From Clostridium sp. C2-6-12 (lineage in GTDB: Bacteria > Bacillota > Clostridia > Clostridiales > Clostridiaceae), in contig NZ_JAABNP010000014.1 in NCBI RefSeq assembly GCF_009928485.1, forward strand, positions 1 to 64,000: a stretch of 64,000 bases of DNA, written 5' to 3'. A program made the translations under genes and the position numbers. Below the pieces are notes generated by a model. That model made no database searches and was not told where the DNA came from. It was given only the letters and a program-made list of their open reading frames with translations. Positions 15,950 through 24,976 of this stretch are shown here, piece after piece; position 1 is the stretch's first letter, and the number at the start of each line of letters is the position of its first letter.

Positions 15950-17473
15950 CTAAGAAAGGCTTTTAGAAAATTGCCAGCTATCTACTACGCAATCTCCAGA
16001 TGCTACAAAGAACAATTTTTTTGTTCCAGTTAAATTAGAAAGATTTGCTGACACATTTGTAAATGTGTTTGTACTTCCTGTTGCTGGTATAGAAATGTAT
16101 CCACATGCTGTATTAGATGGATCATCAACACAAACTTTAATTACTGCTCCGTTTTTTGAAGCTGCTTTCATTTTAATAGAAGCTGCTCCAGCTCCAAAGG
16201 CTGCATTAGAAACTCCTACCCAATCACCAGCATTCATTTCAACAGTTGTATTCCCTGAACCTAATACCTTAATACCACCTTGCCATGCAATAGTTGACAT
16301 TTTATTTAATGCATAAGGATCTAAATTTTTTAATTGAGGTACACCAGTAAGAGTTCCAGTAGCTTGAGAGATTTTTCCGTTACTAATGTTTACTTCATCA
16401 ACATGTGTGTTTCTATAGCCCTTATTTGTACCCATTTTATTTTCTAACCATTGAGCATGATAGAATACATACCATTTATTATTAAACTTTGTAAGTGTAT
16501 GATGGTTATTGCCTGTACATCCAAAGAATGTTCCAGGATTATTTAGAAAAGTTCCTTGGTAAGTAAATGGACCAGTAGGACTATTACTTGTCATATATGC
16601 AATGGCTGCAATTCCTGGATCACTTTTATTAGGTCTAGATGCCCAGTTTGTACAGTAGCTGTAATAATACGTATTTCCTATTTTGTTAATTCCAGAATCC
16701 TCAAATAGATATGGGGCATCTATAGTAATTGGAGTTCCAGCAAGACTAGTCATATCGTTTCCAAGTTTAACTACTCTAGCAGTTTTGGGATGAGCCTCTT
16801 GACCAGAAGGAACACCGCCTCCAAAATATAAGTATGCACTTCCATCATCATCAATTAATACTGCTGGATCAAAAAGCCAAGGAATTTGAGAACAGTTTGG
16901 AGTAGCACCAGTAACTAATGCATGTCCTAATGGATCTATCCATGGACCAGTAGGTGAATCACTTGTCAAAACTCCAATTCCGCCGCCACTATTTGCAAAA
17001 TATAGAAAGAATTTTTCTTTCCCATTAATAGTTTTATGAGCTGCAGTTGGAGCCCAAGAATTTGCTGCCCACTTAGCTGCACCATTGCTTCCTGCAGCAT
17101 TAATTGTGCCATGGTCAGTCCAATTGATCATATCATCAGAGGATATGCAATTAATTGTTTGAATATTACCATAGGTATTATTTTGAACAACACCCTTACT
17201 ATCATATATGTATTGATCGTGCGATGTATATACATATACTCTTCCGTTATACTCCATTACTCCAGGATCGGCATTGAAGCGTTGGGTCATACATGGATTA
17301 CCTTGATTTAAAGGTTTATAATTTTTTGATAAAGTAAGAGAAGAAAATTGAGTTGCATAAGACGAATCTGATGCAGTCACAGCAGCACTTGCATCTTTAA
17401 TTCCTCCAAAAGAAAAAGCAGTAAAAGAAATGCTCAGTACTAACAATGATGTTAATAACTTTTTGTTAAACAT
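15950..17473 (-). CDS. Secreted GH43-CBM6 arabinoxylan arabinofuranohydrolase-like enzyme
   Basis: 507 residues from the ATG at 17473, which has AGGGGATGATATT before it; an in-frame upstream start at 17524 would place the ribosome binding site inside and disturb the signal peptide (MFNKKLLTSLLVLSISFTAF, cleavage near DASA-A at 31). The five-bladed propeller shows the GH43 catalytic acids: D69 (NADPGV), D202 (FDPAVLIDDDGS) and E258 (LFEDSGINK). Residues about 385-507 form a CBM6-type beta-sandwich (WQGGIKV, GDWVGVSNAAFG, ending VDSWQFSKSLS). Architecture and length resemble Bacillus XynD (AXH-m2,3), which removes arabinose from xylan, fitting its xylanase neighbour. Confidence 0.85.
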   Translation of the reverse strand: MFNKKLLTSLLVLSISFTAFSFGGIKDASAAVTASDSSYATQFSSLTLSKNYKPLNQGNPCMTQRFNADPGVMEYNGRVYVYTSHDQYIYDSKGVVQNNTYGNIQTINCISSDDMINWTDHGTINAAGSNGAAKWAANSWAPTAAHKTINGKEKFFLYFANSGGGIGVLTSDSPTGPWIDPLGHALVTGATPNCSQIPWLFDPAVLIDDDGSAYLYFGGGVPSGQEAHPKTARVVKLGNDMTSLAGTPITIDAPYLFEDSGINKIGNTYYYSYCTNWASRPNKSDPGIAAIAYMTSNSPTGPFTYQGTFLNNPGTFFGCTGNNHHTLTKFNNKWYVFYHAQWLENKMGTNKGYRNTHVDEVNISNGKISQATGTLTGVPQLKNLDPYALNKMSTIAWQGGIKVLGSGNTTVEMNAGDWVGVSNAAFGAGAASIKMKAASKNGAVIKVCVDDPSNTACGYISIPATGSTNTFTNVSANLSNLTGTKKLFFVASGDCVVDSWQFSKSLS

Positions 17474-17879
17474 AATATCATCCCCTATTTTAAGATAAAA
17501 ATTTGTGTTGCTACCTGTCCGCACTTGTTGATGCAGAAATAATTACATTTCACCTCCTTGTATGCAATAATACACTAAATTTTTCTTTTTTTTAACCGGA
17601 TTTTCGTAATCGTATTCAATAAAAGCGTAAAACAATAAAAGGACGATATTTTACTTTTTCACGATACAATTTTTTGCATATACGACATAATTTTTTACTT
17701 CATCATGTGAAAATTTTTGATGCATAATTATTGCTAGACTTATTTTAATAGGTGATATTTCAATAAGAATTCTAATTGAAGAAATTAAAGTTAATATTTT
17801 TTACAGAAACTTTGTTACAAATGAATATATTCTTAATTACTTTTTTCTAGTATAATAGACAAGAAGGGAGTAATTATTA
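17474..17879. promoter_or_regulatory. Divergent control region with a cre-like site at 17605-17619
   Basis: This 406-base gap holds the upstream regions of the GH43 gene (minus) and the second L,D-transpeptidase (plus). On the minus strand 17619-17605 reads TTGAATACGATTACG, which fits the catabolite-responsive consensus WTGNAANCGNWNNCA at all but two positions, so CcpA control of the xylan genes is plausible. GTAAAA/TTTTAC half-sites lie at about 17626-17655. A TATAAT at 17851-17856 serves the transpeptidase; its -35 box is unclear. No gene is seen. Confidence 0.4.
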
Positions 17880-19268
17880 ATGAGAAGAAAAAGAAGCAAC
17901 AATCACAACAGCAAAGTTATGCTAGGCGGTGTAATTTCTCTTTGTAGTTTAGCAGCTATATACATGGGCGTGTCATTATTTTGTATTAATCATTTTAATT
18001 TTGGAACTGTAATTAATGGGATAGATGTCTCTGGGAGAAATATTGAAGAGGCTGAAAATAAATTATCCGCTGAAGTAAATAAATATATTTTAACTTTGGA
18101 GGAAAGAGGAGATAAAACAGAAGAAATTAAAGCAACAGATGTTGGTCTTAAATATGATAGTAGTAAGATTAAAGAAATAAAAGACGAACAAAATCCATTT
18201 GCTTGGATTTCTACAATTTTAAAGAAGAAGGATTCAGAAAGATCTCAAATAGTAAATTATGATGATGATATGCTAAATAAAACTATAGATAAACTTAATT
18301 GCTTAAATGACAAAAAAATAGAACCACCCAAAAGTGCAAGTTTTAAATTTGAAAATGGATCTTATCAGATTGAAAAAGAAGTTTTAGGGAATAAAATAAA
18401 TAAAGATGCTTTACATGAAGCTATAGGAAAGGCAATTCTTAATATGCAGCCAAAGCTAAATTTAGATTCAAGTGAAGCCTACGAAAAACCACAATATACT
18501 TCAGATTCACCAGAAGTATTAGATACCAAAAAGACACTTGATAAATATATTGGAACTAAAATTACATATAAAATGGATAATAAAACAGAAGTTTTAGATG
18601 GTTCTACAATAAATAAGTGGCTTAGTGTTAATGATAAGATGGAAATTTCATTTGATGAAGCTAAAGTTCGGAATTATGTATATAAAATATCAAGTATGTA
18701 TAATACTTATGAAGGCACAAGAAATTTTGTAACAACCTCTAAAAATAATATACAAGTAAGTGGAGGAAATTATGGGTGGATTGTGGATAATGGTAAGGAA
18801 GCTAAAGAAATAATAGAAGCTGTGAAAAATGGACAAGATATAACAAAAGAACCAGCATTTTCTCAAACAGCAAAAGTTAAGGGCAGTAATGATGTTGGAA
18901 ATACATATGTAGAGATAGATATGACAAAACAACATTTATGGTTTTATAAAAATGGAGCATTGGTGGTTGAAGGTGATGTTGTAACTGGAGGCGCAAGTAC
19001 AAATACTTTAACACCAGCTGGAACTTATGTATTAAATTATAAAGAAAGACATGCTACTTTGGTTGGAGAAGATTACAGATCTCCTGTTGAATATTGGATG
19101 CCTTTTAATGGGAATATCGGAATTCATGATGCAAGCTGGAGAACAGAGTTTGGTAAACAGATATATATGACAAATGGTTCTCATGGGTGCATAAATTCAC
19201 CTTTTGAATTAGCCAAAACCATTTATGAAAACATTGAAGCAGGAACGCCAATTGTTTGTTATTATTGA
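17880..19268 (+). CDS. L,D-transpeptidase with peptidoglycan-binding repeats, second copy
   Basis: 462 residues with the same layout as the protein at 11098-12483: N-terminal membrane helix (about 15-36), two PG_binding_4-like repeats, and a YkuD domain ending in SHGCIN (H435, C437). Blocks such as QNPFAW, HLWFYKNG, EGDVVTG, WMPFNG, IYMTNGSHGC and TPIVCYY are identical in both, so they are recent paralogues. The segment from 230 to 320 differs more. It should crosslink peptidoglycan outside the membrane. ATG start with GAAGGGAG 8 bases before; a strong terminator follows. Confidence 0.85.
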   Translation: MRRKRSNNHNSKVMLGGVISLCSLAAIYMGVSLFCINHFNFGTVINGIDVSGRNIEEAENKLSAEVNKYILTLEERGDKTEEIKATDVGLKYDSSKIKEIKDEQNPFAWISTILKKKDSERSQIVNYDDDMLNKTIDKLNCLNDKKIEPPKSASFKFENGSYQIEKEVLGNKINKDALHEAIGKAILNMQPKLNLDSSEAYEKPQYTSDSPEVLDTKKTLDKYIGTKITYKMDNKTEVLDGSTINKWLSVNDKMEISFDEAKVRNYVYKISSMYNTYEGTRNFVTTSKNNIQVSGGNYGWIVDNGKEAKEIIEAVKNGQDITKEPAFSQTAKVKGSNDVGNTYVEIDMTKQHLWFYKNGALVVEGDVVTGGASTNTLTPAGTYVLNYKERHATLVGEDYRSPVEYWMPFNGNIGIHDASWRTEFGKQIYMTNGSHGCINSPFELAKTIYENIEAGTPIVCYY

Positions 19269-19326
19269 TAAATTAATCAAAATAAATATTAATTAGAATT
19301 TATTCACTAGATTAGCTAAAATAAAA

Positions 19327-19369
19327 ATACCTTACAAGATAATGTAAAAACCTTGTAAGGTATTTTTTT
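19327..19369. terminator. Bidirectional intrinsic terminator
   Basis: ATACCTTACAAG (19327-19338) and CTTGTAAGGTAT (19352-19363) form a perfect 12-base stem followed by six T; the left flank is A-rich, so it also serves the convergent mmuM gene. Confidence 0.85.
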
Positions 19370-19373
19370 ATGT

Positions 19374-20309
19374 TTAAAGTCTAGCCCATTTAGCAATAGA
19401 TTTAATATCGTTAGGAGTTGTTCTACAACAACCACCAATTAATTTAGCACCTTTATCAAACCAGTTTTTAGCATTACATCCATAAGTACAGCCAGAGGAA
19501 TCTCCATGCCAAGTTTTTGAATTTGCATCATATTCTTCACCCGAGTTTGGATATACTATTATTGGTTTTTTAGAATTACTTTTGATTTCTTCAATTAAAG
19601 AATTTATATAAGCTGGTGCAGTACAATTTATGCCCATAGCAGCAACCTGCTCACAGTTATCTAGATATCTAGCACATTCGGAAATTAAGGTCCCATCACT
19701 TATTTCTAAATCATTTTTGCAGCTAAAGCTTATCCAACAATAAACATTAGGAAATTCTTTAAGAAGTTTAATGATGGCTTTTGCTTCTAAAAGATTAGGA
19801 ATTGTCTCGCAAGCGAGAATATCTACACCTTCATCTACTAAGATTTTTATTCTTGGTCTATGAAAATTAATTAATTCTTCTTCGCTAATATTATAATCTC
19901 CACGATATTCAGAGCCATCAGCAAGATAGGCACCATATGGACCAACGGAACCGGCAACTAGGGGCATAGGTCTATTTTTTTTATTTTCAGCATTACTCCA
20001 AAAATCATCTCTTGCTTTTTTAGCAATTTGTACTGATCTTTTAATAAGTGATATTGCTTCATTTTCAGAAAAACCTTTTTGTATGAAACCATCTATAGTA
20101 GCTTGGTAGCTTGAAGTTATAGCACAATCAGCTCCAGATACAAAATAGTCATAATGTACTTTTTCAATTATTTCAGGGTTTTCTGCTAAAATCTTTGCAG
20201 ACCAAAGAGAATCATTAATATCACAGCCTCTATTTTCAAGTTCTGTAGCTAAAGCACCATCTAAAATAATCAAATTAAAATTATTTAAAATATTTTCTAT
20301 TGGATTCAT
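19374..20309 (-). CDS. mmuM: Homocysteine S-methyltransferase
   Basis: 311 residues, the usual length of MmuM. The zinc-binding cysteines are C229 in GINCTAP and C294-C295 in IGGCCRTTP; LDGALATELENRGCDINDSLWSA and the ACETIPNLLEA segment are family hallmarks. It methylates homocysteine to methionine with S-methylmethionine or S-adenosylmethionine as donor, without folate or cobalamin. The divergent permease next to it could bring in the methyl donor, as in the mmuPM pair of E. coli. No SAM riboswitch or T-box is visible in the shared 240-base upstream region. Confidence 0.85.
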   Translation of the reverse strand: MNPIENILNNFNLIILDGALATELENRGCDINDSLWSAKILAENPEIIEKVHYDYFVSGADCAITSSYQATIDGFIQKGFSENEAISLIKRSVQIAKKARDDFWSNAENKKNRPMPLVAGSVGPYGAYLADGSEYRGDYNISEEELINFHRPRIKILVDEGVDILACETIPNLLEAKAIIKLLKEFPNVYCWISFSCKNDLEISDGTLISECARYLDNCEQVAAMGINCTAPAYINSLIEEIKSNSKKPIIVYPNSGEEYDANSKTWHGDSSGCTYGCNAKNWFDKGAKLIGGCCRTTPNDIKSIAKWARL

Positions 20310-20549
20310 TATATTTTCCTCGCTTCTATTGTTTTATAAATTTTTGCATATTATTAGTAATATTATATGTTATATCATTAGTCCAATCAATTAAATTTGT
20401 TTATTTACTAATTGTTTGAAGGTATAATTAAAAATATTAGTATTTATATTTATGCAGAAAAGTGTATTGTTTATATTATGATACTGTGATAACATTTAAA
20501 ACAATATAATTATTTGTTAGAAAGTTTATAGGATAGGTGGGGGATATTA

Positions 20550-22037
20550 ATGGAACTAACTGATTATACAGAAGAAAAGCAAGAAAAACTTACAAGAAGT
20601 TTGAAAGCAAGACATATGAATATGATAGCTATAGGGGGCTCTATAGGAACAGGATTATTTTTTGCTAGTGGAAGTGCTGTAAGTACAGCAGGACCTGGTG
20701 GCGCATTGTTAGCATATTTGGTTATGGGAATGATGGTATATTTACTTATGATGTCACTTGGAGAAATGTCAACATTATTGCCAATTTCAGGTTCCTTTGA
20801 AACATATGCTACAAGATTTGTTGATCCAGCATTGGGATTTGCTCTTGGATGGAATTATTGGTTTTGCTGGGCAATATGTGTAGCCGCTGAATTAGTTGCA
20901 GGGTCACTCATTGTTAAGTTCTGGTTTCCTGATACAAATGGAACTATGTGGAGTGTAATGTTCTTAGCAATTATATTTATTTTGAATATTTTATCAGCTA
21001 AAGCTTATGGAGAAAGTGAATATTGGTTTGCAAGTATTAAGGTAATAACAATAATTATATTTATCATAGTTGGTGTACTTATGATAGTAGGTATCTTGGG
21101 AGATAACTCTGTAGGATTTAGCAATTGGACATTATCTGATCAAAATGGTAATAAAGGACCTTTTCTTGGAGGATTAATAGGAATTATTAATGTATTTTTA
21201 GTAGCAGGGTTTTCATTCTCAGGAACTGAAATAGTTGGACTAGCTGCTGGAGAATCAGAAAATCCAGAAGAAAATGTGCCAAAGGCAATTAAGACGGTAT
21301 TTTGGCGTATTTTATTATTTTATATAGGAGCAATAATAGTAATAGGCTTTATAATTCCATTTACAGATGAAAATCTACTGAAAGGTGGTGTGGATAATAT
21401 TGCATATAGTCCATTTACAATGGTGTTTGAAAAATGTGGTATAGCTTTTGCGGCTAGTGTAATGAATGCTGTAATATTAACTTCAGTACTATCTTGTGGA
21501 AATTCAGGACTTTATGTGGCATCAAGAATGTTATATTCTTTATCTCTTGAAAAAAAAGCGCCTAAATTTTTAGGAAAAGTAAATAAACGTGGAGTTCCAA
21601 TGAATGCTTTATATGCAACAACAGCAGTTGCTTGTACTGCTTTTTTTGCATCATTAATTGGAGATGGAAAAATATATTATATTCTTTATAATGCATCTGG
21701 GATTATGGCATTTTTTGCTTGGTTAGGTATAGGGATTTGCCATTATAGATTTAGAAAAGCATATATAGCTCAGGGAAGAGATTTAAAGGCTTTAAAATTT
21801 AAAGCAAAATTTTATCCATTTGGGCCAATAATATCTGTAATCATGTGTGTAATTGTTATATTTGGAGCTAATATATGGATTTTTCAAGCAGAAACCTTTA
21901 GTTGGTTTGATTTTATAACAAATTATATTTGTATACCTATATTTATTTGTTTATACGTTGGATATAAATTAATTAAAAAGACTAAAATAGTTCCACTTGA
22001 TGAGTGTAATTTTGAATTTAATGATAATAGAATATAA
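20550..22037 (+). CDS. Amino acid permease (APC superfamily, LysP/AAT type)
   Basis: 495 residues with 12 predicted helices; the first carries MNMIAIGGSIGTGLFFASG, the signature of the amino acid transporter family, and SFSGTEIVGLAAGESENPEENVPKAI follows helix 6. It is most like lysine-specific and S-methylmethionine permeases. Because it is divergent from mmuM, S-methylmethionine or a related amino acid is a reasonable guess, but the substrate cannot be read from sequence. ATG start with a GGTGGGGGA ribosome binding site; a terminator follows. Confidence 0.8.
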   Translation: MELTDYTEEKQEKLTRSLKARHMNMIAIGGSIGTGLFFASGSAVSTAGPGGALLAYLVMGMMVYLLMMSLGEMSTLLPISGSFETYATRFVDPALGFALGWNYWFCWAICVAAELVAGSLIVKFWFPDTNGTMWSVMFLAIIFILNILSAKAYGESEYWFASIKVITIIIFIIVGVLMIVGILGDNSVGFSNWTLSDQNGNKGPFLGGLIGIINVFLVAGFSFSGTEIVGLAAGESENPEENVPKAIKTVFWRILLFYIGAIIVIGFIIPFTDENLLKGGVDNIAYSPFTMVFEKCGIAFAASVMNAVILTSVLSCGNSGLYVASRMLYSLSLEKKAPKFLGKVNKRGVPMNALYATTAVACTAFFASLIGDGKIYYILYNASGIMAFFAWLGIGICHYRFRKAYIAQGRDLKALKFKAKFYPFGPIISVIMCVIVIFGANIWIFQAETFSWFDFITNYICIPIFICLYVGYKLIKKTKIVPLDECNFEFNDNRI

Positions 22038-22047
22038 ATAGGAAAAA

Positions 22048-22086
22048 AGGTTAAAGTAAAATAATTAGTTACTTTAACCTTTTTCT
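22048..22086 (+). terminator. Intrinsic terminator
   Basis: AGGTTAAAGTAA (22048-22059) pairs with TTACTTTAACCT (22069-22080), followed by TTTTCTT. Confidence 0.8.
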
Positions 22087-22139
22087 TAATTTAAATTTAC
22101 TTTCTTGGAAAATAATTATTAATTAAAATTTAAAATTAG

Positions 22140-22168
22140 TTGACAAACTTTAAAGATAGAGTTAATAT
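22140..22168 (+). promoter_or_regulatory. Probable promoter of trxB-tpx
   Basis: TTGACA at 22140-22145, a 17-base spacer and TAATAT at 22163-22168 (a TATAAT overlaps at 22166-22171 with a less suitable spacer). It would leave an AT-rich leader of about 115 bases. Confidence 0.5.
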
Positions 22169-22291
22169 AATCTTGTGAAATATAATTGAATAAAATTAAA
22201 TAAAAAACATTTATAAAATTTATAATGATAAATTTCATAAAAATAAATATAAATATATAAGAAAATATAAACAGCAAAAGGGGAGTAGAGT

Positions 22292-23200
22292 ATGAAGGAT
22301 ATTATTATAGTTGGTGGCGGACCTGCTGGATTAGTCGCAGCTTTATATGCAGGAAGAGCACAATTAGATGCCTTAATGATTGAAAAAGAATTTCAAGGTG
22401 GGCAAATGGTTACTACAAATGAAGTTGAAAATTATCCTGGATTTATAGATATTACAGGGTCAGATCTTGCAAATGTAATGTATGAACACGCAAAAAAGTT
22501 TGGTGGAATTATGGAATATAAAGAAGTTTTAGATATTCAGGTTCATGGAGATGTAAAAAAAGTCATAACTAATAATGAAACTTATGAAGCTAAAGTAGTA
22601 ATTTTGTCCATGGGAGCAAAGCCTAAAAAATTAGGAATAGATAGAGAATTAGAGTTAGGTGGAAGAGGAGTATCTTATTGTGCAACTTGTGACGGAGGGT
22701 TCTTTAGAAATAAAGTTGTAGCAGTAGTTGGAGGCGGAGATACAGCTGTAGAGGATGCACTTCATCTTTCAAGAATAGCTGAAAAGGTATATCTAATATA
22801 TAGAGGAGATACTTTAAAAGCTAATAAAGTTGCTCAAGATAAATTATTTAAAACAAGTAATGTAGAAATTCTTTGGAATAGTGTAGTTACTAAATTAGAG
22901 GGTGAAAATAAATTAGAAGCAATTGAAGTTAAAAATAATAAAGATAATAAGGAAGTTCAATTAAAAATGGATGGATTATTTGTTGCAATTGGAAGTACAC
23001 CTTCAACAGAACTTGTTAAGAATCTAGTTGAATTGGATAAAAATGGATATATTGTTGCAGATGAAAGCTGTAAAACAAATGTAGATGGTATTTTGGCTAT
23101 AGGAGATATAAGAACTAAATCAGTTAGGCAGGTATTAACAGCAGCATCAGATGGTGCAATTAGCATATATGAAGCAGAAAAATATTTAATAAACCATTAA
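22292..23200 (+). CDS. trxB: Thioredoxin reductase-like flavoprotein
   Basis: 302 residues: FAD-binding GGGPAG at 8-13, redox-active CATC at C130-C133, NADPH-binding GGGDTAVEDA at about 147-156, and a C-terminal AIGDIR. It transfers electrons from a nicotinamide or ferredoxin-type donor to thioredoxin-like disulfides; some clostridial homologues of this length accept reduced ferredoxin or flavin instead of NADPH, which cannot be decided here. It is followed after 30 bases by tpx, which suggests that it supplies reducing power to that peroxidase. ATG start with AAGGGGAG before it. Confidence 0.85.
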   Translation: MKDIIIVGGGPAGLVAALYAGRAQLDALMIEKEFQGGQMVTTNEVENYPGFIDITGSDLANVMYEHAKKFGGIMEYKEVLDIQVHGDVKKVITNNETYEAKVVILSMGAKPKKLGIDRELELGGRGVSYCATCDGGFFRNKVVAVVGGGDTAVEDALHLSRIAEKVYLIYRGDTLKANKVAQDKLFKTSNVEILWNSVVTKLEGENKLEAIEVKNNKDNKEVQLKMDGLFVAIGSTPSTELVKNLVELDKNGYIVADESCKTNVDGILAIGDIRTKSVRQVLTAASDGAISIYEAEKYLINH

Positions 23201-23230
23201 AATAAATATAAATTTTGAGGAGTAAAAAAT

Positions 23231-23716
23231 ATGAACGTTAAATTTCAAGGAAATCAAGTAACTTTAGAGGGGAACATTGTTAAAGTAGGTGATACTGCAC
23301 CAAATTTTGTGGTAGCAGATAATGGGCTTAATGAAGTTAAGGGAAAAGATTTAAAAGGAAAGAGAGTATATGTAAGTGTACCTTCAATAGACACTGGAGT
23401 ATGTGATACAGAAGTAAGAAGATTTAATCAAGAGGCTACTAAATTAGAAAATGTAAAGATTTATACAATTTCAATGGATCTACCTTTTGCTCAAGCAAGA
23501 TGGTGTGGAAATGCTGGAATAGAAAATGTTCAAACTTTATCAGACTATAAGGATAGAAGCTTTGGAAAAGAATTTGGAACTTATATTAAAGAACTTGGAC
23601 TATTAACAAGAGCAGTATTTGTAATTGATGAAAATGACAAAGTAATTCATGTTGAATACTGTGAAGAAGTAACAGCAGAACCTAATTATGAAGCAGTTTT
23701 AAATGCTTTAAAATAA
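23231..23716 (+). CDS. tpx: Thiol peroxidase
   Basis: 161 residues of the Tpx-type peroxiredoxin family. The peroxidatic cysteine is C58 in PSIDTGVCDTEVRRFN and the resolving cysteine C92 in ARWCGNAGIENVQTLSDY, as in E. coli Tpx. It reduces hydrogen peroxide and small alkyl peroxides, with electrons from the thioredoxin system; the reductase gene upstream fits this. Ribosome binding site TGAGGAG; a strong terminator follows, so trxB-tpx is a closed two-gene operon. Confidence 0.9.
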   Translation: MNVKFQGNQVTLEGNIVKVGDTAPNFVVADNGLNEVKGKDLKGKRVYVSVPSIDTGVCDTEVRRFNQEATKLENVKIYTISMDLPFAQARWCGNAGIENVQTLSDYKDRSFGKEFGTYIKELGLLTRAVFVIDENDKVIHVEYCEEVTAEPNYEAVLNALK

Positions 23717-23739
23717 TAGAAGAAATTAATTTTGATATT

Positions 23740-23770
23740 AAAAGCTCATCTCGAATCGAGATGAGCTTTT
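23740..23770 (+). terminator. Strong intrinsic terminator
   Basis: AAAAGCTCATCTCGA (23740-23754) and TCGAGATGAGCTTTT (23756-23770) are perfect 15-base arms around a single base; the T run is inside the right arm. The left A run allows function on the other strand too. Confidence 0.85.
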
Positions 23771-23912
23771 AAGTTGTTTTTTAATAAGATATTTCCTATA
23801 GCTGGTGGTAAGTATAGTGAGTCGTTTACAAGAGATTTAATGAAATAATTATTTTTATTTTATAGAAAATTACCTATTGAATATCTAAAAAAACAGTTGT
23901 ATAATCAAAACT

Positions 23913-23926
23913 GTTGGTATACGAAC
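23913..23926. promoter_or_regulatory. Palindromic operator candidate before the efflux operon
   Basis: GTTGGTATACGAAC is a 14-base palindrome with one mismatched pair, centred on GTATAC, 53 bases before the first efflux gene. AACTGT recurs around it (ACAGTT at 23894-23899, AACTGT at 23909-23914 and 23924-23929). A MarR regulator at the end of the operon is the natural candidate to bind here. Confidence 0.45.
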
Positions 23927-23978
23927 TGTATCGGTAAAAATAATATGCATACAAATTATTAATATTCGGAGGGATAAT

Positions 23979-24956
23979 ATGAAAAAAACTATTTTAGTTT
24001 GTTTATTTCTAACAATTACCTTAAGTGGATGTAGTTCAGCTCAAAGTACAAATAATAATTCACAAATTATTGAAAATAAACAAGAGCAAACTAAAAATAC
24101 ATATATAATGGCTGGGAAAATAGATGCAAATGACCAAGTTAATCTAGCAGCAAAGAGCTCAGCAAAAGTTTCAGAAATATTAGTTGATGTTGGAGCTAAA
24201 GTTAATGCTGGGGATACTATTATAAAGTTGGATACTCAGGAACTGCAAGCACAAGTTGATCAAGCTCAAGCAGCAGTTAATGTTGCAAAGGCAAATTTAA
24301 CTAATGCAATGAGCACTGCACGTCCAGAACAAATAGCACAAGATGAAGCTTCTTTAAAAAGTGCAACAGAAGCATATGAGGTTGCAAAGAAGAATTATGA
24401 ACGCACAAATGCTTTATTTCAAGCAGACGCAGCAACTCAGCAGCAGCTTGAAACTTCTAAACAGCAGTTTGTTACAGCAGAATCTCAACAAAAAACAGCT
24501 CAAGAAGTATTAAATATGCATAAAAATGGTGCAACACAAACTAGTATAGATGTTTATAGAGCACAAGTAGATCAGGCAGAAGCAGCTTTAAAGACAGTTC
24601 AAACATCACTAAACAACGGAACTATAACATCACCAATTTCAGGTGTAGTAACAGCTAAAAATATTAATGTTGGAGAAATGGCTTCACCTAATTCACCCCT
24701 TATTTCAATTTCTAATACAAGTGCATTATATGTAAATGCTTATGCACCATTAGATATTGTAAGCCAGCTTACAGAGGGACAAGATGTGGTGGTAAAAATT
24801 TCAGATGTAGAAAATAAAGAATTTGAAGGAAAAATTACAGTAATTAATTCAAAATTAAATTCTCAAAGTAGAAATGTTTTGGTTAAAGTAAGTTTATCTG
24901 ATTCAAATTCTGAGTTAAAACCAGGTATGCTTGCGGAAATAGGGTTAAAGAAATAG
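23979..24956 (+). CDS. HlyD-family efflux adaptor lipoprotein
   Basis: 325 residues with a lipoprotein signal (lipobox LSGC, cysteine at about 19). After a low-complexity linker come a split biotinyl/lipoyl-like domain (about 45-95 and 215-245: VNLAAKSSAKVSEILVDVGAKV, TITSPISGVVTAKNINVGEM), a long alpha-hairpin coiled coil (about 95-210, rich in Ala/Gln/Lys) and a beta-barrel C-terminus ending LKPGMLAEIGLKK. It is a membrane fusion protein of RND/ABC/MFS pumps, here anchored by lipid outside the membrane. First gene of a four-gene operon. Confidence 0.8.
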   Translation: MKKTILVCLFLTITLSGCSSAQSTNNNSQIIENKQEQTKNTYIMAGKIDANDQVNLAAKSSAKVSEILVDVGAKVNAGDTIIKLDTQELQAQVDQAQAAVNVAKANLTNAMSTARPEQIAQDEASLKSATEAYEVAKKNYERTNALFQADAATQQQLETSKQQFVTAESQQKTAQEVLNMHKNGATQTSIDVYRAQVDQAEAALKTVQTSLNNGTITSPISGVVTAKNINVGEMASPNSPLISISNTSALYVNAYAPLDIVSQLTEGQDVVVKISDVENKEFEGKITVINSKLNSQSRNVLVKVSLSDSNSELKPGMLAEIGLKK

Positions 24957-24976
24957 GAGAAGAGGTGATTTAAATT

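Noticed and set aside
20310..20549. SAM riboswitch or T-box between mmuM and the permease
   Set aside because: No conserved stem set, T-box sequence or terminator is visible on either strand.
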